Assembly (NCBI GenBank): GCA_030248215.1 | Contig: JASANG010002773.1 | Span: 62,001 to 126,000, forward strand | DNA length: 64,000 nt | Reading direction: 5' to 3' | Source: Enoplolaimus lenunculus | Taxonomy: Eukaryota > Nematoda > Enoplea > Enoplida > Thoracostomopsidae | Shown: one piece after another, positions 46,901-60,100 of the stretch | Layout of the letters: each line of letters opens with the position of its first letter | Numbering within the stretch: the first letter of the stretch is position 1 | Made by a program: the position numbers and the translations under genes | The notes under the pieces: model-generated | The model's input: only the letters and a program-made list of their open reading frames with translations | Database searches by the model: none | Told to the model about the DNA's origin: nothing

Positions 46901-49900
46901 CAACGGTTGGTTTCACTCCAACGATCGGTTCACCCCAACGATTGGTTTCATCCTAACGGTTGGTTTTACCCAAATGGTTGGTTTCACCCCAACGGTCGTT
47001 TTCACCCCAACGGTTGGTTTCACCTCAACGGTTGGTTTCACTCCAACGGTTGGTTTCACCCCAACGATTGGTTTCACCCCAACGATTGGTTTCACCCTAA
47101 CCATTGGTTTCACCCCAACGGTCGGTTTCAGCCCAACGGTTGATTTCACACAACGGTTGATTTCACCCTAACGGTTGGTTTCAACCCAACGGTTGGTTTC
47201 AGCCCAACGGTTGATTTCACACAACGGTTGATTACACCCCAACGGTTGATTTCACCCCAACGGTTGATTTCACCCCAACGGTTGGTTTCACCCCAACGGT
47301 TGGTTTTACCTCAACGGTTGGTTTCACCCCAACGGTCGATTTCATCCCAACGGTTGGTTTCACTCCAACGGTTGGTTTCACCGCAACGGTTGGTTTCACC
47401 CCAACGGTTGGTTTCACCCCAACGGTTGGTTTTGCCCAACGGTTCGTTTCACCCCAGGGGATCGTTTCACCCCAGCGGTTAATTTTGCCCCAGAGGTTAG
47501 TTTCACCCTAACGGCTGGTTTCACCTCAACGGTCGGTTTCAGCCCAATTGTTGGTTTCACACAAACGGTTAGCTTCACCGCAACGGACGATGTCACCCCA
47601 ATGGATTAATGCAGCAGCTTGGTAAAGCGGTTGAAACTAGAAAAAAATGCTCAGCACTTGAGCAAAAAGGGATATGTTTCATATTCCTATTAAAAGTATG
47701 GTAAACTAGATGAGCACATTCGCTTGATGTAACCTGGAAAAGTATTAAGAAGCAATAGCTGCCAAAATCATGTTAATTATTAATTTTTCTGAAACATATT
47801 GCGGACAGCAAAATTTCTGTAATATTTTTGTAAGAAACAGATGCTTTTCTTGAATGCAAAGCGAAATTATTTCTGAAATGTAGACAGATGTAGCTTGGAA
47901 TCCATGAATAGATATTGAAGTTCTCTACAAAACGTATTGAATTTACCTATGGCTTTGTATTACGATACTTAATTGAATTTCATAAGAGCATTGTGTGGCG
48001 ACATAATGGCTGTTAGAGTTTTGATGACCAATTTTGTTAGATACTTTCTTGAACAGACGTCACAAAACGAATCGCAATTGATGCTTTAAAAAGGCTCCAC
48101 TTATAAGTGACTTTTGAGTTTACTCGATTTTTTACCTTAGTGACAAATTATATAAATGCGCATTTCCCACCCGAGTTATTTATCTGTTTCACTGCATAGT
48201 CACGACTATTGAAGCTCACAAATCGCACCGTATTCTGGCAACATCGATTAACTTGCAAAATCAAACAGCGGTATACCTCAGCCATGTCTCTGCGACCCTA
48301 AGGAATTTCTGAAAATTGCTAACAAGTCCTGTCAAAAACTTCAATGTTAGAAATAGATTTGCTGTCCGCAATATGTTTCAGAAAAATTAATAATTAACAT
48401 GATTTTGGCAGCTATTGCTTCTTAATACTTTTCCAGGTTACATCAAGCGAATGTGCTGATCTAGTTTACCATACTTTTAATAGGAATATGAAACATATCC
48501 CTTTTTCCTCAAGTGCAGAGCATTTTTTTCTAGTAAAAACATAGGTAAAATCTATTTGGTGGCACGTGCCGGCGTGCGGCAATCTTTAATGAAAAAATTT
48601 TCCGGTGCCGCGCTCCGGCACGCAGCACTCGGTGAGTATAGCGCAACCCTAAGAGTCTGTGAATCAATAAATGCTATTTCACGCAGCATATAACTTTTAA
48701 AAACGTTTTTTGACAATGAGTTGTTTTTACAAGCATATAACTACCATGAATAATTTGAGTATAACAATTTATAGCCAACCGTGGGACGCATTCGCGTGGA
48801 GTTCGGGCGTGATTGCAAGACGAATAGGAATTATAAAATTAGCAAATATAGTTTTAGTTTATTACTCGTCGTAAACGGTGCTAGGATTCTGGTTTTAGAA
48901 TAGCCACGCTAGTTACTTCAGAAATTATTCTTTTGTTTTTAGTCAATTTTGCCACGCTGGCATTAAGTAAGTCACAGAAATAAAATTGTGAAATCACTTG
49001 AGAGGTATCTGGAACTCTGGTTTCCCTCAGGCTAAGCCCTTGCCGTTGGCGGTGCAAAACTATAGTCGTAGTCATATACCTTCGTCCGAATTATCAGGAC
49101 AATCAGTAACACCGTCCATTACATTGCTGTCGTCAATACACAATGACGCAGTGGCACACGCGAACTGGTTTCGCTCGTCGCCGCAGTATTCTTTGCCTAA
49201 TTACAAAACAATCTTCGAGCCAAAGGCTTGATCAGCTCTTAATTTTTTACCGATTAGCAATCTGGTTTCAATTAAAATTTGGTTCTTAATTAATATTATT
49301 ATTATTTCTAGATTTTATTTTTAGCACGCAGAATGGAAAAAACAGTGTTCAACTTAAACTCGATCATGTAGTAACTGCTCGGTAACACTACACAGGCGCC
49401 TGTATTTGATCTACCAATTAATGTATGATTTCCGTGTATTTTAAATTTGAAAATTGTGTTGCAGTTAAATGTGTTCAGTTGTGGGGCTGGGGGATATCGT
49501 GAGTTACCGCTTAACAATTCATCAAATTCATAAACTTTCCGTTCGATTGGTGAGATGTTTTCAACACCAAAACACGTTTACGCAAAGTAAAATCATACCT
49601 GATACACAATGGTTGCCGTCGCCGAAGAAGCCTCCGCTACATTTACAAGTATAATTTCCATATTTAGGATACGCAAAGCAGTCTGCATTTTGACCGCAGT
49701 TGTTCGCTTCATCTTTGGAGCAAGCATCTACAAAAACGTTTGCAAAAGTTTAACCCCTTCTCACATTGAGTAACCTGTAGGCAACTCAGCGCAGTGTATA
49801 TACGGTAAATAATATATATCGCACCGTGTTTAACAATTGCAACACGTATACATAGTACTAAATCACCACAAGACGTGAGAGCCCCCTCGGGCTCGAGCGC

Positions 49901-52900
49901 CAAGCTCCTATAGCTGAGTGGTGATGGTATACGCCTCCCACTCCAGTCACTGGAGTTCGAATCCTAGCATGAAAGTAGGTCTCAGGGGAAATAGAAAATA
50001 TTCATGTGAGAAAGGGTTAATTCAACAGTTAAAGCTTAGCTGATAAGGCTGTTTGGATTGCGCTATCTATAGTTTTTAATTATTTAATGCAGTCCGTCAC
50101 CAGCACGGTGCCGTCTGAAACACAACGCTATAACCTAAAAGCATGCGCTTTCTTGTTGCTTGTAAGATGCAGATTCATTTGATTTTGTTGCAGTAAAATT
50201 TGCCTCCGAACCTATGCGTCAAGAAGTCCCTCAAGCTGTATTCATTTCGTATGCTAATTTACGATATATCTTTCGTCGTGTTCTCAACTGCGTGGAGCTC
50301 CGCACTTTGTTTACTTCTTTCTCACTGTAAGCATGTGAGACATGCTTGTCCGTTATGTTCACCTGCAATATAGTGCAGTGTACTGTACGTAAACTAGTTG
50401 GCAGCATACGGTCGACACATATAGTCGACCACAAATGCAGTTGGAAAGGAGGGCTGCGTGGCGCAGTGGTAGAGTATTCGCTTAAGGATCCGTACGCTGA
50501 GTTCGATCCCCGCTGCAAAAGCCCGCTTTTCCAGCTGCTTAGTCGAAAGGTCTGAAGTCCTGGTTCCTACCTAGACTGACACTCACACAAGACAAATCTT
50601 TTCTCTCATAAAGCAAATTTTTTTCGTTGGGTTGCCAGGGGGCTGCCGCTCTCTGAACAACTCCAGAAGTTTATGGAATACTAAGCAGGATGGAAGGCTA
50701 TCGCCCTTCAAAGCCCTCATCCTGCTTAGGGTCTCTTAAAGATGCACGGGTTCACCGGGCGGCAGCTCCTGATTAGAGAGAAAAAGTTCTCCTACCACAC
50801 TAATCAGTGCAGAGACGTCTAATATACAACATATTAAAACGTTGATAAAAGAAGTGCATGTAGCTCCTTATGCAAATTACAATAGGTTCTGAAACAAGCG
50901 AACTGCGAAAGCTGCGACTCTCAAAATTCACGTAGTGGCAGGATAAAGTGTTAAGTGAAAGTGAACGCATACATACTAAATTTCAAATCTTGTAACTAAC
51001 TGATTCAAAAGCTACAATACTTATTATAAAATGATATTGGGTGTTATAGATACAATTGAGAATATTATCATGTATGTCAAATTAATTATATACTGCTGGA
51101 AAGTCTTATAGTAATACAACATCAAAAACGTAGGCGCAGCCAGGAATTTTGAAAATGGGTGAAATGGTTCTTTTGTATAAATATTTGGATAGCGTGAGAG
51201 TTTCGTGAATCCTGGATCGATCACAGAACCTACAGCGAATGTTGGTTTGCGTACCGTAGTGAAAGACACAGATACCATTATTAATTACATAATCGCGTGG
51301 ACAACCGCATCGAAATTGCAGTGTAGTTGGATCGTACGCACATTGATTTTCGTCATTTTCTGTTGTGTCACATTCTATGCGTTTCTTTACGCAAAAATCT
51401 ATTATAAATAAAACTTAATTTATATAGTAATCATGTTTTGCTATCTTTGATGTCAGATAGCTTGCCTAATTTTAACTTGCAATACCACATGCGTGCAAAT
51501 CAATACCAGTTGCCTATTCAAGACATAGTCTGCATATCAAACTGTTCTTTGAAGTCAGAGTGTAACCGACGCTAAAAAAATCAGAGCCGCAGGTCAAAAC
51601 TGTTGCCGGACCGGACACGCAACCCGAGCTGCACATGAAGCGAAATTTGGAAATAATTGAAAAAAATTCACTACTTAAATTACCTAAACCTCAAGTTAAA
51701 AGTTGTAATGTAACTAAAGGTCAATTTTTTGCTGAAGTTAGAGGTAGACAGACACACGGTTGCAATTTGGTTACTGTCGAAATAACGCCAAACCAGTGTT
51801 CTTTGACTTCATGGTATGACAGATAACATACGCCATATTCGAAAATGGTTTTAAATGGTAACATTTATTCATAGCCGTATGTATGGGGGTGAATGTTTAG
51901 TGACATCAAATATTTTGTCCATTGTTTTACTGTTATATTTTTAAACTCCTCTGAATAGCATTACTGCATAGCGGCAAGGCAACGGGGAAACTGGCAACAG
52001 GGGTGTCTGTACTGTCATTTGACACCCCTAGGAAAATAAGAAGGTATCACTGACACTTCTAAAACCCATCTATTGGTACAGTATTGTGTTGGAATTAAAA
52101 ACATTTAACCAAAAAATGCTTGCTTCTCGTTTGCTTCGATCGCGAGGTTTTTCAAACTCCTTTGTGTGTCTTTAAGTCATGTCATGGTTGTTTACCAAAG
52201 ATACGGTTCCGTACCGGTTTCCTGCCGGATTCAATGGCCCCGTCGTTATTGGGTTAGCTGCTGTGGTCCTGTTTAACAGTCCTGGAGCAAAATTGTTCCA
52301 GCGTGAAATTGTGATGTTGCTAGCGTTTGATAAAAATTAACAAGCGGGCTGCATTTACCTTCATCTGAATTATCAGGACAGTTTGCAACACCGTTCATAA
52401 CACTATTGCTGTCTATACATTTAGCAACTTTTGCGCACGCAAATTGTCCAGAAATACTGCAGTATTGTTTTCCTGTTGAAAATCATTAAGAAAAAGTGAA
52501 CAAAATAAAAACAAGTCAGTCACAGATGATGTATTTGTTCAATAAAACACTTTAGATTTCACGCGTGGAAGTTTTTGCAGCAAAAACTTATAGCGGCAAG
52601 CTTTGTGGACCATAGACATGTGTGACATCTACCCACGAAATAACGCTTATTTCATGAATTCTTTGTAAACTGTTGATGATAATAGGTTGTAAAGTGCTCC
52701 TAGGACCATGTAAGGCGATAATGTTTTGTACGTTTTGAGTTGAAACCTGTGAACAGCTCACAATAGATACCCAAGTACACTCTAGTTGAGAATTCTTTCA
52801 ATCATACTGATATAAACCTATAAAGTCAGTTAGCGATTGCCATGCAATACTGACACATTTAGCATAAATATACCTGAAGTACAAGTTATTCCATCTCCAA

Positions 52901-55900
52901 AAAATCCGCCATTGCACTCGCAAGAATAATTACCAGACTTTGGATCCGAAATGCAAGTTGCGTTAAGACTGCATAAATGCTTGTCGCTTTTGGAACACGG
53001 GTCTGAAACAAAAATACTTTCCGTGCCGGTGCCACCGCAGACAGGGGTGGGGGCTCTCCCCAAACTCCAAAGTGGGGCCCCCAAACTCGCGTGCAAAGCG
53101 AACGAAAAGCCAGATGCATTTTAAACTCCGGTTATTTTTGTTTCAACCGGTTTGGTTGGGGAACCCTTTAAGGGTGGGCCTCCAAATGTGGGTATTGGGG
53201 GGTGGCAGCGCCAGCCCTGTTCCGTGCTCGTTATCATATCGAATATTCAAGTTAATCTGAGGTCATAATGGGCTGTGCAAGTCATTGAAATCTCTGCATG
53301 CTCTCCAGAAAATTGTTTAGCCCTCCAAGATTAGTAAGCGGCTACGGACCTTCATCTACACTTGTTATTAAATTTAATGCAGTTATGCATAAAATACACC
53401 AATGCACTACGCAATTTGCTAATTCATATCATTATATTGTGCAAACCTAATCTAATGTTCAATACAATTACTAAAATGTTTTTATCTCTGCTCTGTTTGA
53501 TTATGTTCTGTTTCATTTAGACACTTATTTTCAAAATAGGATTCAAATTTAAGTCTTTCCTGCAGAAAACATTTACAATCACCACTCAGCAAGAGGAGAT
53601 TGACAATCGCGCCGAGGCGACTCTTAAGTCTTGTTGAGATTTTGTACTGCTCATTCTTGTATCGTTTGTTACACGCTGTTCGTTGTATATTCATTGTAAA
53701 TTCACAATTTACAACTGATGGCTTGTAGTATACTTTATGCACCGGGTTCCAACGACATTCCGATCCTGGCAGAAATTCGCGAAAAAATTTTCATCCGATT
53801 CCGATTCCGTTGGACTGTTATTCCGATATCTCAAATTTCAAAATTTTCGGTCAAGTGTTCTTTTTCACTATGATTAATCTAATCTCAAATATACTACAAC
53901 TTGCTCTTAGACAATGAAAAACTGAAATAATTGGCAATTTTGCCTGTTTTAGCGCAGACCAATGTTGGTTTGTATACTGCAGGTAATGACTAAAAACTGA
54001 CACCACAAACAGTTTTACAAAATCAAACATTCATTTATACTTTTTAAACCAATAATCAGCGACGAAGGTTAAACCAGCAATTTCGGTTCCCGTCCAATTC
54101 AAGTTTCGGCAGCAAAATCACATTCTAATTCCAACAAAATTCTGTAATTAAACATCACCGAAGCAAAAACATAGCAAATCCATGAACAATGATAGCACTC
54201 GCCGTAATGAAACACGCAGATTCCATTGTTAATAACATAATCTTGTGGACAACCACATCGAAATTGAAGCGAGGTCGGGTCATAAGCACATTGGTTTTCT
54301 CCAGTTTCTTCATCTCTGTCGCAATCGATACGTCTCTTTTGGCAAAATTCTGAAACTATTAATATACGATTAATATATACGTTTATTGTAAATCAGAAAG
54401 TAGTGTGGTTACGTTGCCGTAGACGTAGGCTCCAGGTAGAAAAATATAATATTTTGTGCCTAGAAATTGTACAATTAATCAATAATTCTGCTTGTGTTGT
54501 AACAATTATTTTAAATTTAGCAGATTTGCAGCACAGCAGCTACCACCCCTGCCCCTAGAAAGTGAGCGTCGGGCTCATGAGGGTACCGTAACACGAAATA
54601 AGTATTATTTGTACGGCACTTGCGCAGTTTTCGCCACAGTGGAAAAGTCCTACTCTCTTAAACAGCCATGTATAACTAAGGGCCCTAACAGTAATATAAG
54701 CCTATTCCTAAGACTAATAATGAATTTCTTTAGACGAAACAAAATTTTGCGCTTTCAGTGCAATTTAAAATCTTAAAATACCAAAACAATTTAGTAAATT
54801 CGCATGAAAACTGTATAATTTTAAGTGGTAAGAACTATGTAATATGCGTAGCGAGGGCGACATTTAAAACTAGTGAAAAATCAATGCTGCACTAGAAATA
54901 CCTGCCAAACCAGAAACATAACTGTTTTCGGTTTGTTTGGGTACAAACGATCTCTAACTAAACACATGATACATAACTGCCAGTTGCTGTTTACTCACGA
55001 ACGTACCCCAGTTTCCAAATTCAGGAAATCTTTGTACACCCAAGGGCTCTACGACCCAGTCATAGGCCCCAAAAAAAACCAAAACCAAAATTTTATGTTA
55101 AAATTGTTAAAATTTAGTACTATATCCATACTTTTGGCTTTTCGCTCGTTTCGCTTGCTACCTTTTTAATAGGTATTAAATGTCGCTTGACATTCCAATA
55201 GAAATTCCTGGATTTGCCACAAGTAAACCTTTTTATACTCTTTGCTCCGGTGGTAGAACTGATTATGGATACAACAAAAAAATTAGTGAAAACTCCAATG
55301 TTTATATATGCCACTTTTTGTTTAAATCCTAAGGGGTTTAAAGCTTTTGCTACCTTCGTCCGATCTATCAGGGCAATTAGCAACACCATTCATTACGTCA
55401 CTGCTGTTGATACATTTTGACACCCCAGAGCATGCGAATTGACCCTTAGCATTGCAATATTCATTTCCTGAAATAACAGCAAAATACAAATTTTTCTTCG
55501 TTCGTTGTTTATACATAGTGCTGCAGAACTGATCCAGAAACTAACTATTTTTTGTACATTCAATTGTACCATTCAAAGGTGCGGTTGATACCAGAACGTT
55601 TCGCAATATGAACGGCACTAGGCAGGAGGGGGCTACCGTCCCGAGCCCCCTACGCTAATCGGTCCTTTTCTCATAAGCCAAACCAGTCCAACCGTACTTT
55701 ATCAACAAGTTTGGCTGTCTCAATACATAATTACATAGCACATACGGCTTGGGTGCGATAGGCCTCATTTTACTTAGAATTCTCTCAAAATATCGGAGGC
55801 GTTGTGGGCAGCAGCACTCCGGGAAAAAGGCACAGTATTAAGTCAAAGGTTTTGGTTACTACTGAAAAATTTCTTCACCCTCATTTGTGTAGTTTGAGGA

Positions 55901-57119
55901 AAACTATAAAAGTGCCGAATCTTCAAACACGCCTGTCACCCCTCAAGCGATCCGCAGCCACTTTTATACATTTTCCAGTACAAACACATTTCCCCTGCAC
56001 AGTAAAATTTTCTTTAAAGTTCTCAGGGGGAGGCTGCAGCTGTCTGAACCCTTTGCAAGTTTAGAGGACTTCAAGCAGCGGGAAAGTCGAAAAGTGCCTA
56101 TCTCCACCGCCCAGCCTACCTTAGAGGTCATTCACTGTTCCTAGCAACACCTACTTGCGTTGGTCCATGCTAGTCATACATTAGTAAAGGCGTGTGAGCA
56201 GAATTTAAATCGGATGGGAGCTTATGCATATCGTCAGGCAATCTTGTTGGGACGGCCGACAGGACCGCATGTGTTAGTTGGTTTACCCGCTAGAACCTGT
56301 GACAGTTCTGTTATCACTAAAAGAAAGGTATAATGTATGAATTAATTAACCTGAAACGCAATCCATTCCATTTCCAAAGAAACCGGTGTTGCATTTGCAC
56401 GTGAAATTACCAGACTTTGGGTCTGAAAGACATATCGCATTATCGTCACACGTGCTTGTTGCTATTTCATTGCATGCATCTAAAAATAATAGTAATAATA
56501 ATAATAATAATAACAATAATAATAATAATAATCATAATAATAATAATAATAATAATAATAATCATAATAATAATAAATCACAAGTTACATTTCTGGCAAA
56601 ATCCTAAACATATTTGTGCAGAATCTGTACGTCTCTCCATCATTTGTTGTGATGCTCTGTGCAAATTTGTAACCAGACTCTTAATTGGTCGGGGAAACGG
56701 CGTGCACATATCCCTTGTGCATCGAATTTAATACCAAGGGATACCTCAATAAACTTCATCATGATCCATTTTTACAGCATTAAAAAATTTATATTAAGAA
56801 AATCGGATTGCATTGCTGGCCATTGCGCAACTTTAAGCAAGCGAGATAAAACTGCCGATAAAAAAAACGAATAAAAACCAAAATGTCTAAACCGGAATTG
56901 AAAATCAGCTTTTCTTTGACACCTTAGGTCCAAAGCTAGCAGCGAACTTCTGCCCCAAGGGTGAAATATCAACCCTGCGCCGCAAAAGCAAACTGCTGAC
57001 CGATTGCGTATGCCACTAGATGAAATATTACAATCAACTTGTTACGTATTTTACATGCGACGCGTACATCGTTTATGTGTTATTTTAACACGACAATGCC
57101 TATCCTATAATAATAATAG

Positions 57120-57157
<38 letters not shown>

Positions 57158-60100
57158 TAGAATTTTGCGGGATAATTTAAGCTCATACCCACTTTTAAGG
57201 GTCGGCAGCTCAATTTTTGTCATCTGACTGGTTTACAACCTAACAAATTTGTTTTAAAACGAATTTATAGCGACGTTCTGGCGTAATGTTTACTATCAAA
57301 ACTCCGATGAACATGGAAAATAGCATTTGTCTAATCCAAGGTCGTATTTAATCTACAATTAGGGCTAATAATTTCTAAATTCAAATCAATGCAACCCGAT
57401 TGCCCTAACCAAAATGATATTCGCAAATGCCGTTAACTGCTTTGTGTTTATTTGGACATCCGCAGCTGAATTCATGTGCATCTGGATTGTAAACGCAAGG
57501 CTCGTTGTTGTTTTCGCATTCCAAAACTCCAAGAGCACAGAAAGCTGAATACAAAAAAGTATCGCTAATTGTAGCAACATAATATGGCAAACCCATACAA
57601 TAAACTAGAAGTGGCTTTTAGGCACAATATCTTTATACGATTTTACAAGGTCAAATCGCTTTAACAGTTGAATTTTCGGCCAGTCTCAACAATCGGGATA
57701 TTCCGGTGTTTTGGATAAAACATCATATTAAAATTCTATTTAACTGGTTTTAGCGGTTTGAATTGGTATTCAAAATGTTTTATTTGATGAAACAGCCCTA
57801 AAAGGGCAAATTTTGACGATTTTAAATATATAGTTAAATAATGGTGTAAAACCCTCAAGTTTAAAAATATTGAAAATTGATTGGAAATTTTATTTTGTAA
57901 AAGGGCGAGTTGTAAATTAATGGAATTTTGGTTACTTTTTAATGAGTGCATATAAGAGAACGGTGCGCGACAGTTGGAATACTCTCAGTTACTAACGGCT
58001 GCTGTGTGTTTAATTGCGAATTATATATCAAGTGATTCGCCATTCGTTCAATTACGCTTTGCAGTGCATACAAAATAAATAGTCTTGAAATTTTAAGACT
58101 CCTACTTTCTTAAGTTTTCAAGGCAAAATGTCTGATATTTCAGACATTAATGGCCTAAACAGATCAGAAATTCGTTTCAAAAATGGATAAAACATAAATG
58201 TCTTATATTCAAAAAATTACTGTCGGCAATTCGTAAGACAAATTTCGTCCATTCAAAAAATAGTTGTCTTACATTCAAGAGTTAATTTTCTGATTTTTGT
58301 TGCTCCGTTTATATTCTTAAGAGTGTATTCAAATAATTGAATTTCAAAGATATTTCGGGTTGAGCTCAGGATCCTCCAACCTAAGTTTATGTCTTGGACG
58401 TATCTTAGGTTGTAAATTTCGGGTCTTTGGTTGAGCTTTACCCTCTGTATCGTATTTCAAACATATTTGTCTTATATTTAAAAAAATTTGTCATCACAAA
58501 AAATATTTTAGTGAATTGTTCATGAAACAAAGCCTTAAATTTCAGACTTTTAAGTCTGAAAAGTTTCGGACCCATATTTCTAAAAATACAATGTCTGGAG
58601 TCCGCATTAAGACATAATCGTCTTAAATTTCAGACAATATTTTTTGAATGTAGGACAATTTTTGTGCGTGTGGCTATTTTACGGAGACTGCGTGTTGACC
58701 ATCCGCTGAACTATACGATTTGCGAATAAGACGTTGTATTGGTGTCAATTAAATAGTCGTAAGAACCCCGAGCAGAGCGATAATCGGAAATTTCTGTGAA
58801 TATACTGTAGTGAATCAGAGCTCACTTGAAAATTTAAAATCTTTTTAGTACCCTCGAATTTTGGAAGGCGTTCCCTGGAGTGACGACCATAGCTTGCAGT
58901 GTCACATTATGCTTATGCTTATGCTGAGGTTTATACTTTGATTAGCCTTATTTATAGGTGTCTGCTTAAGCTGTGTCTTCGCTTAGACTCATGTTTGGAT
59001 TTAGGTTTAACCTTGAACCTAGACTTAGCATTAGACCTACTCTTGAGTCAAGCTCAGGTTAGGTTAAGCATTAGGCGTAGAATTAAGTTTAGACTTAGGC
59101 TACCACTTGCTGTTGAGAGACTGGGAAATTCAGTCAGTGTGAGACTAGGACACTAGAACACTACGAAACTGGGAACATGTCTGGAAAACTGAGACTTGGA
59201 AAGTGAAAGACTGGAAGACTAGAAGTCTGCGGCACTGGGAGGCTGGGAAATTGGGAAACTTTAAAGACTGAAAACTGGGAGAATAGGAAACAGGGAACTG
59301 TGAACCTGGGAAACAAAGAATTGGTGAACCTGGGAAACAGGGAAACTGTGAACCTGGGAAACAGGGAAACTGTGAGACTGGGAAACTTGGAGACTATGAG
59401 AATTATATAATAGGAGACTGGGAGAAACTGAGAGACTGAGAAACTGGAAGATTGAAAAATACCCAGTCGGCAAACCCTTACTATTAACATGATGTGCCGA
59501 CATTTGTAATGGTTTAATCGTTTCAACACAGTTTTTCATATCATACTAGTGTTGTTTTAAACCAAGTTTACACTAGAATGAAAAGTGCCCCGATGTGGCC
59601 ATAGAAAACGATATGTTTCGGTAGTAAGATTTTTAGTTCAATACCGCTAGTATTACAATTTCCATGCATGCGTATAAAGTTTAAAAACTAGATTAATTTG
59701 ATGCCAATCAGCGTCCTCCCGAAACACGACACAACAATACTATAGAATTAATAAAAGTTAAATCATTGAGTTTGATTGACTGCGTAACGGAAACATATCC
59801 GCAACTTTCTCTGACAGCGGCCAAATAGACATGTGATCCACTGTTTCGAAATATTAAAACAAGAAATAAATACTAGAATATAAATGACGAATTATGGTTG
59901 ATGTAAAAAATTTGAGTACACACTCGTGACATTAGTTTCTTGCACTTAGTACACTGAAGTTTCGAATATATGCAGAAAAATTTTGGGTTTTAAAAAGAGT
60001 ATATAAGTAGAAATTAAGCGTAAAAGGCTGGTGACCCAATATTAAAAACGTGTTTGTTCGTCAATTGGCCCAATGTAAAGAACAGGAGCGGATCAGTATT

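Larger units (their letters stand above)
43938..48537. mobile_element. Minisatellite-bearing composite element, copy 2
   Basis: Same order as copy 1: left flank, array, right block, fold-back. It lies in the gene A intron between LDLa module 4 and EGFb module 4. GC-rich blocks lie just outside both ends (43855-43912 and 48557-48635). Confidence 0.75.

Noticed and set aside
44218-47600. 757-codon plus-strand frame in array 2 as a repeat-protein gene
   Set aside because: Same cause as in array 1. The frame drifts between GWFHPN, VGFTPT and LVSPQR registers within one reading, which a selected protein would not do.
14503-47600. The 18-bp arrays as a CRISPR array
   Set aside because: There are no repeat-spacer units: repeats abut directly, and the context is an animal gene with introns.
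50443-50520. A functional tRNA gene
   Set aside because: Boxes are good, but the acceptor stem does not close and the sequence continues into a SINE body found elsewhere.
56386-56731. Asn- and Ile-rich plus-strand frames at the AAT microsatellite
   Set aside because: Simple-sequence translation only.
59161-59539. Ser/Phe/Pro-rich minus-strand frames near 59.2-59.5 kb
   Set aside because: They come from the degenerate CTGGGAAAC minisatellite.
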